From positions 124,001 through 188,000 of the forward strand of contig NZ_JUIV01000001.1 in NCBI RefSeq assembly GCF_004151235.1: a DNA stretch of 64,000 nt, written 5' to 3'. The DNA is from Flavobacterium anhuiense. Its GTDB lineage: Bacteria > Bacteroidota > Bacteroidia > Flavobacteriales > Flavobacteriaceae. The position numbers and the translations under genes are program-made. Under the pieces are notes generated by a model, which saw only the letters and a list, made by a program, of their open reading frames with translations, had not been told where the DNA came from and did no database searches. Positions 46,259 to 54,840 of this stretch are shown one piece after another. Every line of letters starts with the position of its first letter. Within the stretch, counting starts at the first letter, position 1.

Positions 46259-46267
46259 TGCTTAAAA

Positions 46268-46296
46268 ACAAAAAAAGCTCAACTATTTAGTTGAGC
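46268..46296 (-). terminator. Terminator overlapping the GAF gene stop codon
   Basis: The 8-bp stem gctcaact / agttgagc (46277-46296) includes the stop codon (46287-46289); on the minus strand it is followed by a T-run. Confidence 0.8.
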
Positions 46297-48656
46297 TCAT
46301 CTAGTAAATCCTGATAGGTTATTTTCTTAATTCCTGGGTTTGAACTATTGTTGATTACTTTCACACGAATCGCTCTCAAACCAGAAACTCCTTGAAGATC
46401 TTCAACTTCAAATTGTTCAATAGAAGGTTCCAAAATTTTCTTGTGCTGCAGGTATTTAATGTATTTTAAATATTCTGCTTCTTCACTATTTTGAGAATAA
46501 ACAATTGTAATTTTCTCTTTTTCAGTAATTCTTTCGTTTGTTCCTTTAATATGCGATTTGTCAATTCGTTTTTTAACAACTTCATATCTCGCATTATAAG
46601 TTCCGTCAACATCAAAACGTTTTTCATCCATTCTGAAACGGATAGAAAGCGCAGAACTGAAAACCAGAATTAGCGAAGTAACATCCAATTCGTATGGCAG
46701 AGATTCTTTAAGCTCATGGTGTTCCAATTCCATTTCGCATAAAGTCTGCAATTGCCACAAACGAAGATTATGCAGATACATAATATCGAATGGTTTTGTT
46801 GGAGAAATCGAAGCTCCAATATATAAATTATGTTCAACACCATCTGTCTTAAAACGTTCGTAATAATGCGGATAAATCTGTTGAGCTTCAACTTGCTTTC
46901 TGTCTAAAACCGTTGCAAGTCGTTTATTGATAATTGACATAGCATTGTCAAACTTCTTTCTTTCCTGATAAAACATTCCTGTTTTTTCATCTAGATTTCC
47001 AAAGTATAATTCTATCAGCTTTTCGCTTTTCGCATTACCTTGAGTATTTTTCAAGATTGGATGAATTTCTTCTTCAATATAACGCTGTACATGCTGTTCT
47101 GTATCTGCTTTTAGAGGAAAATCTAGTTCACTTCTAAGCGATTCCAATTCAAATTTTCTTTGCTCCAAAAGAACAAGATTTGAGTTTGGTTTCTGATTGT
47201 CGAAAATTTCTAAAAGCGCAGTCAACTGGCTTTTTAAATCAATTTTTACCGTTTCATTTCGATGTTCAGACGAACCTTTTATATCTATTTGACCATATAA
47301 CGGATATACATTCTTAAAAACAATTTCTTTAAAAATATAATCTTTTGTATGATTCATATTCTGAAAGTAGTTTTGCGATTCTCTCTTAAACTTCCAGTAT
47401 ACGCTCGGGTGAATCGTAGTATATTCACGCTGAATAATAGCCTCAATCTGATGCTGCATGTCTGTATTGTAACGATCAATCGTATCAGTTAAATATGGCA
47501 GAACCAAATCGAGTTTTGTAGCATTTACACTGTTCAGATCTCTTGCATTTTCTGAAACCAGTTCCACAACGCCCAATAAATGTCCGCTTTTAATTACCGG
47601 AGCAAAAATACAGCTCTGAATATTTTGCGATAGTAAATGTTCGCCTAGTCTCTTATTTGTAGATTCCTCAGTAAATTTGCTGACATTCGAAATAACAAAA
47701 GGTTCTCTATTGTCCAGTAAATTTTCGAAAGAACATCCAAAAAAAGCATTTTTGCAATCCACTTCCTGATCATCAGAAAGTAGAAAGCTTTTCATATGAT
47801 TTTCGTACTTCGCAGGTCTGATAAATTTTTCTTCCTCAGAATTATATATAATAAATCCGACTTTTAAGTTTGGAAGATTAAAAATCGACTGAAAAATATT
47901 TGAAACTTCTTGGTCTGTTGTAACTGTTTTTGGGCCAGGTTTCAGCAAATTGCTTTTTAGAATAGAAATAGCGCTTTCTGTGGTCGCATCAAACAAAGAA
48001 ACGATTCCAAAACCTCTTAAAATCCAGCTTTCTTTCGGGAATTTAGATTTCCATAAATTAATATCATTATAATTATCAATTAATTGATCGATATCTTCCT
48101 GAGTTAAATGTACTGCATTTTCAGTAGGAATAATTTCCATGAAATCGGCATTGTACAATATGCGATAATGTTTTTCAATACCATTTTCGTCTGGAATATC
48201 ATAGAAAAAAGGCTGATTAAAATCGATATGCTGCTTATAATAACTGCTCAAAATTAAACAGCAGTTATTGATATAGAATTGATGGTCGCTAAAGTCACGA
48301 ATTTCCATATAAAATTCGTCTCCCGCATTTTTTAAGATTTTCTTGAAACGCTCTGTATAATTAAAGGAGATATTTTGAAATGGAATTGTTACCGCTTTTA
48401 TTTCGTTATGTGTCAATGCAGTTGGAAATAAATCGGCTAAAATATTTTTGATTAAAGCTTCGTTGTTTTTGATAACTGAATAATCCTGGATTCCAGTCCT
48501 AAGTTCCGGAATTAATTCAATTTGTTCTAAAATCGCTTTGGCATAGTTTGATCTGTAATCAACATCTGATTGAGCAATTTCTTCAAAAGATTCAATTAGC
48601 TTATGAAATGAAATTATTGTGGTAAAAGGACTTTCTTTAAAAAATTGAATATCCAT
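46287..48656 (-). CDS. GAF-domain protein, unknown function
   Basis: A 789-residue soluble protein. A GAF domain sits at about 245-395 (IFNLPNLKVGFIIYNSEEEKFI, REPFVISNVSK, SCIFAPVIKSGHLLGVVELVSEN). The N-terminal 240 residues contain a region reading as a sensor or binding domain (FNYTERFKKILKNAGDEFYMEIRD). The C-terminal half is mainly helical, with KFELESLRSELDFPLK and KFDNAMSIINKRLATVLDRKQ. No kinase, cyclase or DNA-binding motif was seen. Similar long GAF proteins occur singly in flavobacteria. A TAATTTTG element lies 18 bases before the start. Role not known. Confidence 0.75.
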   Translation of the reverse strand: MDIQFFKESPFTTIISFHKLIESFEEIAQSDVDYRSNYAKAILEQIELIPELRTGIQDYSVIKNNEALIKNILADLFPTALTHNEIKAVTIPFQNISFNYTERFKKILKNAGDEFYMEIRDFSDHQFYINNCCLILSSYYKQHIDFNQPFFYDIPDENGIEKHYRILYNADFMEIIPTENAVHLTQEDIDQLIDNYNDINLWKSKFPKESWILRGFGIVSLFDATTESAISILKSNLLKPGPKTVTTDQEVSNIFQSIFNLPNLKVGFIIYNSEEEKFIRPAKYENHMKSFLLSDDQEVDCKNAFFGCSFENLLDNREPFVISNVSKFTEESTNKRLGEHLLSQNIQSCIFAPVIKSGHLLGVVELVSENARDLNSVNATKLDLVLPYLTDTIDRYNTDMQHQIEAIIQREYTTIHPSVYWKFKRESQNYFQNMNHTKDYIFKEIVFKNVYPLYGQIDIKGSSEHRNETVKIDLKSQLTALLEIFDNQKPNSNLVLLEQRKFELESLRSELDFPLKADTEQHVQRYIEEEIHPILKNTQGNAKSEKLIELYFGNLDEKTGMFYQERKKFDNAMSIINKRLATVLDRKQVEAQQIYPHYYERFKTDGVEHNLYIGASISPTKPFDIMYLHNLRLWQLQTLCEMELEHHELKESLPYELDVTSLILVFSSALSIRFRMDEKRFDVDGTYNARYEVVKKRIDKSHIKGTNERITEKEKITIVYSQNSEEAEYLKYIKYLQHKKILEPSIEQFEVEDLQGVSGLRAIRVKVINNSSNPGIKKITYQDLLDELN

Positions 48657-48674
48657 CTGAGTTATTTTTTAATG

Positions 48675-48682
48675 CAAAATTA
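48675..48682 (-). promoter_or_regulatory. Candidate -7 element of the GAF gene
   Basis: TAATTTTG on the minus strand, 18 bases from the ATG at 48656; same octamer as before rimO. Confidence 0.4.
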
Positions 48683-48810
48683 AGCATAAATTAAGAATAC
48701 TCGACATTTTTCAATTTCTTTCCTCTATAGTTAAATAGTTGTTTCCCTTGTAATTAAAGGTTTTTGGGAAGAGCTTTTCTTTTTTAACTAAAAATTAACA
48801 TTAACAATAA

Positions 48811-48826
48811 TGGAACGATCGTTCCA
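48811..48826. promoter_or_regulatory. TetR operator, SDR promoter
   Basis: Perfect 16-bp palindrome TGGAACGATCGTTCCA, ending six bases before the -7 element at 48833. A near-copy precedes the tetR gene at 49654-49669. Confidence 0.8.
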
Positions 48827-48832
48827 TTATTG

Positions 48833-48840
48833 TATCTTTG
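48833..48840 (+). promoter_or_regulatory. -7 promoter element of the SDR gene
   Basis: TATCTTTG, 44 bases before the ATG at 48885. The operator palindrome fills the -33/spacer region, so a bound repressor would block polymerase. Confidence 0.65.
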
Positions 48841-48884
48841 TACCATAATAATTGAATAATCAATAACTTAAAAAACAAATAACA

Positions 48885-49637
48885 ATGAAAAATTTAGAAA
48901 ACAAAGTTGCAATAGTAACAGGCGGTAACAGTGGAATCGGGTATGCGGCAGCAGCTGATTTAGCAGCAAAAGGTGCAAAAGTAATTATAACAGGAAGAAA
49001 CAAAGAAGCTTTGGCAAAAGCCGAAACAGAATTAAACGTTACTGGAATTGTGGCTGATCAATCGGATTTAAAATCAATCGACAATTTAGTTGAAGAAGTA
49101 AAAACAAAATTCGGAAAAGTTGATATTTTATTTTTAAATGCGGGAATTGCAGCTTTTGCGCCAGTAGATTCAGCTTCAGAAGATCATTATGACAGTATTA
49201 TGAATGTGAATGTGAAAGGAGTTTATTTTACAGTTCAAAAAGTGCTTCCAATTTTGAATGACGGTGGCTCAATTATCTTTAATACATCTGTAAATGCTCA
49301 TGTCGGAATGCCAAATTCTAGCGTTTATGCAGCGAGTAAAGCAGCAGTATTATCCTTAAATAAAGTTTTTGCTGTAGAATTGGCTTCAAGAAAAATTAGA
49401 GTAAATGCAGTTTCTCCTGGTCCAATTGAAACACCATTGTATGGAAAAGTTGGTTTAGAAAAAGAAGAAGTAGAAGGTTTAGGATCTGCTTTAGGAGAAA
49501 AGATCTTATTGAAACGTTTTGGGCAATCAGCGGAAGTTGCAAAAACAGTTAGTTTCTTAGCTTCAGATGATGCTTCATTTATTACTGGTTCAGAAATTGT
49601 CGTTGACGGCGGACTTATCGTAAACACTGTTCTATAA
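48885..49637 (+). CDS. Short-chain dehydrogenase/reductase
   Basis: A 250-residue NAD(P)-dependent oxidoreductase with a Rossmann fold: TGGNSGIG (12-19), NAG (85-87), catalytic Ser135, Tyr148 and Lys152 (SVYAASKAA), and PGPIETPL. The GR at 37-38 (ITGRNKE) after the second beta-strand fits NADPH preference. It is controlled by the palindrome at 48811-48826 and is followed 70 bases later by a TetR gene with the same operator, so it is the probable target of that regulator. Substrate unknown; such pairs often respond to quinones or aldehydes. Confidence 0.92.
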   Translation: MKNLENKVAIVTGGNSGIGYAAAADLAAKGAKVIITGRNKEALAKAETELNVTGIVADQSDLKSIDNLVEEVKTKFGKVDILFLNAGIAAFAPVDSASEDHYDSIMNVNVKGVYFTVQKVLPILNDGGSIIFNTSVNAHVGMPNSSVYAASKAAVLSLNKVFAVELASRKIRVNAVSPGPIETPLYGKVGLEKEEVEGLGSALGEKILLKRFGQSAEVAKTVSFLASDDASFITGSEIVVDGGLIVNTVL

Positions 49638-49653
49638 TTTTTTTGACTAATTC

Positions 49654-49669
49654 GGGAACGATTGTTCCG
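49654..49669. promoter_or_regulatory. TetR operator, tetR promoter
   Basis: Core GGAACGATTGTTCC (49655-49668) matches the SDR operator core at all but one central base. It ends eight bases before the -7 element at 49678, implying autorepression. Confidence 0.75.
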
Positions 49670-49677
49670 TATTTTCG

Positions 49678-49685
49678 TATCTTTG
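49678..49685 (+). promoter_or_regulatory. -7 promoter element of the tetR gene
   Basis: TATCTTTG. Transcription would start near 49692, which supports the ATG at 49708 and not the TTG at 49699 as start codon. Confidence 0.65.
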
Positions 49686-49707
49686 TGAAGAATTTAATTT
49701 GAATGTC

Positions 49708-50289
49708 ATGGCTAGAACGAAGGAATTTAATGAAGATCAGGCTTTAGATAAAGCAATCGAGATTTTTTGGCACAAAGGTTACAACGGAACTTCTGCGCAA
49801 GATTTGGTAAATCATTTAGGATTAAGCCGCTCTAGTTTGTATGATACTTTTGGAGATAAGCAAAAACTATTTGTAAAGTCATTAAAACGATATCAAAAGC
49901 AAAATCTAGACAGTCTTACTGAGCTTTTTGAAAATGCTGAAAACATTAAAACTGCATTGACCGAAATATTCAAGCAAGCGGTTATAGAAAGCCTTCAAGA
50001 TCGAATTACAAAAGGCTGTTTTATGGTAAACTCTGCTGTAGAATTGGCAATGCATGATCCTGAAATTGCAAAAATAGTTCACGATAACCAGAAAGTAGTG
50101 GAAGACATTTTCTGCAATGCTGTAAAAAAAGGGCAGGAGTCAGGTCAGATTTCAGATAGACAAGACGCAAGATCACTTGCAAGATTCATCTTTAATAATT
50201 ATTCTGGAATTAGAGTTTTGGCTCGCGCAGGAGAAAAAGACAAACAAGTTTACGATGATATTTTAAAAGCAATATTTTCTTTGTTTTAG
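49708..50289 (+). CDS. TetR/AcrR-family repressor
   Basis: A 193-residue repressor starting MARTKEFNEDQALDKA. The N-terminal DNA-binding helix-turn-helix is seen in GYNGTSAQDLVNHLGLSRSSLYDTFGDK (about 27-54). The C-terminal ligand domain resembles the TetR_C group with FMVNSAVELA. Start chosen from the promoter position; an upstream TTG would leave almost no leader. Matching operators before this gene and the SDR gene indicate a self-regulated two-gene response. Inducer unknown. Confidence 0.92.
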   Translation: MARTKEFNEDQALDKAIEIFWHKGYNGTSAQDLVNHLGLSRSSLYDTFGDKQKLFVKSLKRYQKQNLDSLTELFENAENIKTALTEIFKQAVIESLQDRITKGCFMVNSAVELAMHDPEIAKIVHDNQKVVEDIFCNAVKKGQESGQISDRQDARSLARFIFNNYSGIRVLARAGEKDKQVYDDILKAIFSLF

Positions 50290-50310
50290 AATATAAAATC
50301 TATCAAATAA

Positions 50311-50345
50311 AAAACGGCGGTTACATTTGTAATCGCCGTTTTTTG
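50311..50345. terminator. Bidirectional terminator
   Basis: Arms 50311-50325 and 50329-50343 pair with one G-T wobble; A-run left, T-run right. Lies between tetR (+) and the nucleoid-associated protein gene (-). Confidence 0.88.
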
Positions 50346-50380
50346 TATTAAATAAGTAAGTAATAGAAAATGAAAACTTC

Positions 50381-51439
50381 TTAGCTTTTTTCTTCTTTGT
50401 TGAAGTAAACTAAGTAGTAATACATTTGTTTTTCTTCATCCCAGCCTTTTTCAACAAATTTTTCTGCACTTTCAGGATTGATAAAATCCATTTTAATCTG
50501 AATGTGAGTATCTAAATTAATAACGTTTTTAATCGATTTTCTAGCGTCAGAAACTGCTGCGTTGGCAATAGGGAATGAGGTAACATCTTCGATGCTGTAT
50601 TTTTCTCCTTTATCAACTTTATAGTTTTTAAATTCAGGAATCAAATCAGGATTGTCTAGTACTTCATTCAAGAAATTCTGCTCTTCAAACTGATCATTTT
50701 TAGCGAAATAATTCACAGATCGGTTCATAAACATTACTTCCTCTTTCTTGTCTTCTGCTGGCAAAACAACGTCTTTTGCGAAGTTTTGACAGAATTTTAA
50801 ATATTTTTTAGTGATGAAATTTTCATCTTCAAAAGCATCAACAGATAAAAAGTGCTCTAACCAGTAACGCGCGTCATAACGGTTGCTATCTACTGTCAGA
50901 ATTTTGTATCCTTCTTCTTTTTTGTAGTTAAAAATCAAACATCCTTTATCTAATTTACTCAAGTTGATTCCTTGTTGTAAAATCATTTCTAGGTTGCTTC
51001 CTTTTTCTTCAAACTGCAAAAAGTCGGCTTGTAATTCGCTTTTAAAAATTCCGATTGCATCAACAACATTATTATCAATGCTTAAGTTGGTCAAATAAGT
51101 CACATAAACCTCTCCGTTTTTAATGTGCGGGTGATTTGACTGCTCAAATAAATGTTTTGTGATGTTTTTAGAAACTTCATGAACATTTGACGGATTGGCA
51201 AAAATCTCAGTTGCATATTTAAACATATCGTTGTAGTCCAAGTCCACTTCGTGTGCAAACTGATAGTAGTTTTCTTCTTTTTCTCTAAAAGGCTTAAAAA
51301 AGAATTCTTTTATCAAAGGAACAATCTCGTCATTAAGATTAAAAGGCTGTTCCGATAAAAAAATAGCTTCGTTACGGCTTTTGTTTCCTACGCGGTGTAT
51401 GGAAAGCGTTTCGATGTGGGTGTTGAATAAGTTGATCAT
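50381..51439 (-). CDS. Nucleoid-associated protein (NdpA/YejK family)
   Basis: A 352-residue soluble protein. The start LFNTHIETLSIHRVGNKSRNE, the HLFEQSNHPHIKNGEVYVTYL block, the DAIGIFKSE segment and GCLIFNYKKEEGYKILTVDSNRYDARYWLEHFL are the features of the NdpA (37-kDa nucleoid-associated) family. The biochemical role in Bacteroidota is not defined. Probably a single-gene unit; its upstream region holds aagattctaag-type repeats. Confidence 0.88.
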   Translation of the reverse strand: MINLFNTHIETLSIHRVGNKSRNEAIFLSEQPFNLNDEIVPLIKEFFFKPFREKEENYYQFAHEVDLDYNDMFKYATEIFANPSNVHEVSKNITKHLFEQSNHPHIKNGEVYVTYLTNLSIDNNVVDAIGIFKSELQADFLQFEEKGSNLEMILQQGINLSKLDKGCLIFNYKKEEGYKILTVDSNRYDARYWLEHFLSVDAFEDENFITKKYLKFCQNFAKDVVLPAEDKKEEVMFMNRSVNYFAKNDQFEEQNFLNEVLDNPDLIPEFKNYKVDKGEKYSIEDVTSFPIANAAVSDARKSIKNVINLDTHIQIKMDFINPESAEKFVEKGWDEEKQMYYYLVYFNKEEKS

Positions 51440-51448
51440 TTTTTTGAG

Positions 51449-51484
51449 TTGCTGAGATTCTAAGTTTCTAAGATACTAAGTTTT
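51449..51484. repeat. 'ctaagtttctaagatactaag' repeat
   Basis: Near-tandem words of the form (t)ctaag at 8-9-base spacing, directly after the four-helix-bundle gene. Complementary words (gaatcttagagtctcagcatcttag) occur at 51904-51930 on its other side, and related ones at 40967-40988 and 59577-59605. Confidence 0.65.
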
Positions 51485-51844
51485 TTAGATAGTGTCCTTT
51501 ATTTTTTTAATTAACGACGCTAACATTCTCTCGATCTCTCGACTATCCTCATATAAAAGGTTAAATTCTTCTTCGCTTATGTAAATTATATTTTTTGCAA
51601 TTTCAAGTTGGGTCTGCATTTCAAATAAAGAGCCTAGAGAAATATATAAAAATCGTAAAAAATCTTTATTACTTTCTCTTCCAGATCCTTCTGCAATGTT
51701 ACTTGGAATTGATATTGAACTTCGACGTATTTGTGAAGTTAATCCAAAAGTCTCTTCTTTTGGGAAAGTTCTCGTTGCTTTATAAACTTTTGTAACTAAG
51801 GAAATTGATTTCTGCCAGACCAAGATCTTTCTAAAATGACTCAT
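51485..51844 (-). CDS. Four-helix-bundle protein (23S rRNA IVS-type family)
   Basis: A 119-residue protein with the family features: LVWQKSISLVTKVYKATRTFP, FGLTSQIRRSSISIPSNIAEG, a G-S-G-R turn, and LRFLYISLGSLFEMQTQLEIA. Relatives are encoded in intervening sequences of some 23S rRNA genes, but this copy is free-standing on the chromosome. Function unknown. It is bracketed by inverted 'ctaag/cttag' repeats, which suggests that gene and repeats may move as a unit. Confidence 0.9.
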   Translation of the reverse strand: MSHFRKILVWQKSISLVTKVYKATRTFPKEETFGLTSQIRRSSISIPSNIAEGSGRESNKDFLRFLYISLGSLFEMQTQLEIAKNIIYISEEEFNLLYEDSREIERMLASLIKKIKDTI

Positions 51845-51903
51845 TAACTTATCTTTTAAATTAAATGTAAAAATAAGAAAAAACTGTCAAAATTTAAAAA
51901 CTC

Positions 51904-51930
51904 AGAATCTTAGAGTCTCAGCATCTTAGC
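51904..51930. repeat. 'aatcttagagtctcagcatcttag' repeat
   Basis: Inverted counterpart of the repeat at 51449-51484, on the other side of the four-helix-bundle gene. Confidence 0.6.
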
Positions 51931-51938
51931 AACTTACG

Positions 51939-52481
51939 TTAGTTCCAATTCTCCTCAAATCCATAATCTTCGAAGCTGTCATCGCCTTCGAACATGTCAA
52001 GATCGTCTTCGTCTAGATCGTCTTCAAATTCTCCGTAGATATCGTCGTGCATGTCATCAGCTTCAAAGTTTTTTTCGTGAGCTTCGTCTGGCATTTCACC
52101 GTGAGAAAATAAAGTTTCTGGGTAAGTAACTCCAACTTGTTCATCTTCGATAGCAGCCAATTCAACTAAGAAAGTCCACATGCTGATGAAATCATAAACG
52201 TAGATAATCTTTGTATTTTCTTTGTCTAAAATACTAGATAACGGATAATCGTTCATGGTTCTCATTTCGCCAGGAACATCTCCTGTATCAAAAAGCGGAA
52301 TTTCATCTTCTTGATTCCATGTATCATCACAAGTATAAAATGAAGCCACTTCTGATCCGTCAAAGCCAAAAGCATTGAAGATTGCATTGTGTAAATCCTC
52401 AAGTGTATCTTCCTCAAGAATTGCAATGTCTCTAAAAATATCTTCTTCGGCGTCTAGAATAACTCTAAATTTATAAACCAT
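51939..52481 (-). CDS. Plasmid pRiA4b ORF-3-like protein
   Basis: A 180-residue acidic protein. The opening YKFRVILDAEEDIFRDIAILEEDTLEDLHNAIFNAFGFD, the SFYTCDDTW segment and YVYDFISMWTFLVEL match the pRiA4b ORF-3/IS1096 passenger family. Its last 45 residues are an extremely acidic tail (EFEDDLDEDDLDMFEGDDS). The family name comes from a plasmid but most members are chromosomal; nothing here indicates a transposon. Function unknown. Confidence 0.85.
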   Translation of the reverse strand: MVYKFRVILDAEEDIFRDIAILEEDTLEDLHNAIFNAFGFDGSEVASFYTCDDTWNQEDEIPLFDTGDVPGEMRTMNDYPLSSILDKENTKIIYVYDFISMWTFLVELAAIEDEQVGVTYPETLFSHGEMPDEAHEKNFEADDMHDDIYGEFEDDLDEDDLDMFEGDDSFEDYGFEENWN

Positions 52482-52595
52482 AATCTTTGTTTTTATTGAG
52501 AGGTCAAAGGTAAAATATAAAAAACGAAATTCGAATCACGAATTGCGATTTGTTGAAAAGATTTTAAAAAATTGATTTTCAATTAGTTTGTCTGG

Positions 52596-52648
52596 CTGAG
52601 CGGAGTCGAAGCCTTTTTCCAATAGGAGTGGCCTTTGACTCCGCTCAG
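52596..52648. repeat. Imperfect inverted repeat 'ctgagcggagtcgaag'
   Basis: Left arm 52596-52613 and right arm 52630-52648 (ctttgactccgctcag) pair with one mismatch and one bulge. Lies between the genes ending at 52674 and starting at 52481 on the same strand, a likely terminator or dispersed repeat. Confidence 0.65.
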
Positions 52649-52673
52649 GGTGACAAAGGAGACTCGAAAACTT

Positions 52674-53273
52674 CTACTTTCTCGCCAGTCTTTTTCTAAT
52701 TTTATGATAATGTTTATGATAAGTACTATGACTTGGATAACTTCTGCTTGAAGTAATATTATTAAAAATCAAAGCGATTACAAATAAAATTAAAACACCA
52801 ACAAGAACAGGAGAAATCACATACATATAGCCTAAACCTTTTATTTGTGCTGAACCTGTAACTGCGATTAGCGCTGTCGCACCTCCTGGCGGATGTAATG
52901 TTTTTGTAATCTGCATAAAAATAATGGAAAGAGAAACAGCGAGCGGAGCAGAAATCCAGACAATGTCAGGTACAAGTTTATTTACCGTAACGCCTATAAA
53001 AGCTGAAATAAGATGTCCGCCAATTAAATTTCGCGGCTGCGAAAACGGACTTTGTATAATTCCATATATCAAAACACTCGACGCACCAAAAGAACCAATT
53101 AAAAAGAGTACATCACTTCCTGCAAATTGTGAAGCGTCGAGATAAGAAAGAATCCCAATTCCGACAAAAGAACCTAAAAAAGACCAAAAATGTTCTTTAT
53201 AGTCAATTAAAGTTTCCTTGTAAAGAATGTAACGTGTTTTGCGATAGCTTCTTTTTATTTTTTCTGTTGGCAT
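52674..53273 (-). CDS. HPP-family integral membrane protein
   Basis: A 199-residue protein with five hydrophobic segments between about residues 30 and 180. TLHPPGGATALIAV is the HPP motif that names the family. Cyanobacterial relatives transport nitrite into chloroplasts or cells, but the bacterial members are mostly uncharacterised. N- and C-termini are basic. The ClC channel gene lies 97 bases upstream in the same direction. Confidence 0.88.
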   Translation of the reverse strand: MPTEKIKRSYRKTRYILYKETLIDYKEHFWSFLGSFVGIGILSYLDASQFAGSDVLFLIGSFGASSVLIYGIIQSPFSQPRNLIGGHLISAFIGVTVNKLVPDIVWISAPLAVSLSIIFMQITKTLHPPGGATALIAVTGSAQIKGLGYMYVISPVLVGVLILFVIALIFNNITSSRSYPSHSTYHKHYHKIRKRLARK

Positions 53274-53370
53274 TATTGTGGTATTATATTTTGCTCGTTA
53301 TGTTTTTAAATATACTTTGCTGTATATTAGTTTTTATTGCTTTGTAAATCTATAGATTACTAGTTTGAGA

Positions 53371-54648
53371 TTATTTAATTAAGCTTGGAGAATAACTATA
53401 AACGGTATACGGATAAATTGTTTTTGCAGTATATTTTGAAATCAAGCATACGACAAGAATTGGGAAAAACAAAGTATAATCATTTGTTAGACCGCAAACT
53501 AAGAAAATTGCTGTGAAAGGTGCATGAATACTGGCACTTAAAACTGCAGCCATTCCGATAACCATAAAATTAACCGGAATTACATTTACATGGAAAAAGC
53601 TATTCAAGACAGAAGCTACTAATAATCCTAAAAAAGCACCGATAAATAAACTAGGTGCAAAAACACCACCATCGCCACCGGAAGCGAGCGTAATTGAAGT
53701 AACAATTGGTTTTAAAATCAATATAGCTATAAAAGTTAAAGCCAAAGTCATTGTCATGATTTGGTTTGGAGCAATAAAGCTTGTTTTAATAGCGTGATAA
53801 CCTTCGCCATATAATTGCGGAAAAAAGAATAGCGAAATACTTAATACTGCAGAACCAATTATGATTTTGTAATAATGTTTGTTGATTTTTCCGAATTGTG
53901 ATTTAATGAATAAAACACATTTAGTTAAATAAACCGAATTCATCCCTGCCAAAATTCCTAAAAGGATGAAATACGGAATCGCTTTTAAATGCCATGTTGT
54001 AATTGAAACCGCAAATAATGGTTCTTCTTTTAAAATCGTCAGCAAACCAAAAGCAATAGAAACGGCAATTAAATTTGAAATCACAAATGCTCGCGTTACT
54101 TTTCTGGAAATTACTTCGAAGGCAAATAAAACTCCCGCAATCGGACTGCTGAAAAGTGCTGTAACGCCCGCCGCAACACCCGCACAGATTAATTCGGTTT
54201 TGTATTGACGGAAAACATTTTCTTTTTCGTGAGCAACAGAACCAATAGTTGCCGTTGCTACAACAGTCGAAACTTCGATTCCTGTTGAACCTCCAAAAAT
54301 AACCGTCAATAATCCGTTGATAAAGTGCGAGGGAATTTTATAGGAAGGAAGGTTTTTAGATTTTGATGCTGTACTTTCAAAAACTTCTTTAATCCCTTTG
54401 TTTTCTTTTTTCTTAAAAAGATATTGCCTTAAAAAATAAATTACTGATAAACCAAAAACGGGAAATACGAGGTAAAATATGGGATGAACAGATACTTCGT
54501 GAAAGAAGATTTCTTCGTAATATTCGGTTATTTTTTTGAGTGAAATTCCGAGAAAGGCAGAAAGAAAGCCAATTAAAATAGAAACAATAACTAATTTTCG
54601 AAATTTAATGAATTGATGATTTTTTTTGATTTGCGCCGTTTTGTTCAT
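53371..54648 (-). CDS. ClC-family chloride channel/antiporter
   Basis: A 425-residue inner-membrane protein with about ten membrane helices. The selectivity segments are GGSTGIEVST (119-128), a variant of GSxGxEGP in which the gating Glu is kept (Glu125), and SGGDGGVFAPSLFIGAFLG, the GxFxP motif region. No CBS domains follow. The GIEVS form is seen in a subgroup of bacterial ClC proteins. Whether it is a channel or an H+/Cl- antiporter cannot be told. A TAATTTTG element lies upstream at 54688-54695. Confidence 0.92.
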   Translation of the reverse strand: MNKTAQIKKNHQFIKFRKLVIVSILIGFLSAFLGISLKKITEYYEEIFFHEVSVHPIFYLVFPVFGLSVIYFLRQYLFKKKENKGIKEVFESTASKSKNLPSYKIPSHFINGLLTVIFGGSTGIEVSTVVATATIGSVAHEKENVFRQYKTELICAGVAAGVTALFSSPIAGVLFAFEVISRKVTRAFVISNLIAVSIAFGLLTILKEEPLFAVSITTWHLKAIPYFILLGILAGMNSVYLTKCVLFIKSQFGKINKHYYKIIIGSAVLSISLFFFPQLYGEGYHAIKTSFIAPNQIMTMTLALTFIAILILKPIVTSITLASGGDGGVFAPSLFIGAFLGLLVASVLNSFFHVNVIPVNFMVIGMAAVLSASIHAPFTAIFLVCGLTNDYTLFFPILVVCLISKYTAKTIYPYTVYSYSPSLIK

Positions 54649-54687
54649 CAGAAGTGAATTTGAAATCGCATTTTTTTCTGCGGATTA

Positions 54688-54695
54688 CAAAATTA
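54688..54695 (-). promoter_or_regulatory. Candidate -7 element of the ClC gene
   Basis: TAATTTTG on the minus strand, 39 bases from the ATG. Confidence 0.4.
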
Positions 54696-54840
54696 AGCAT
54701 CAAATTCGGTTTTTTATAGGAAATCTTTAATTTAGTGTGTTAAAATGGGTATTAGTAAGAAAAGCTTTCGTGTTAAGGTTTTGCCACAAAGGCGCTAGGG
54801 CACAAAGTTTTTTACTTAAGACAACGACTAAACAGGCAGT

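Noticed and set aside
51939-52481. Transposon gene (IS1096/plasmid ORF-3 family name)
   Set aside because: No transposase, terminal inverted repeats or target duplication; the family is mostly chromosomal.
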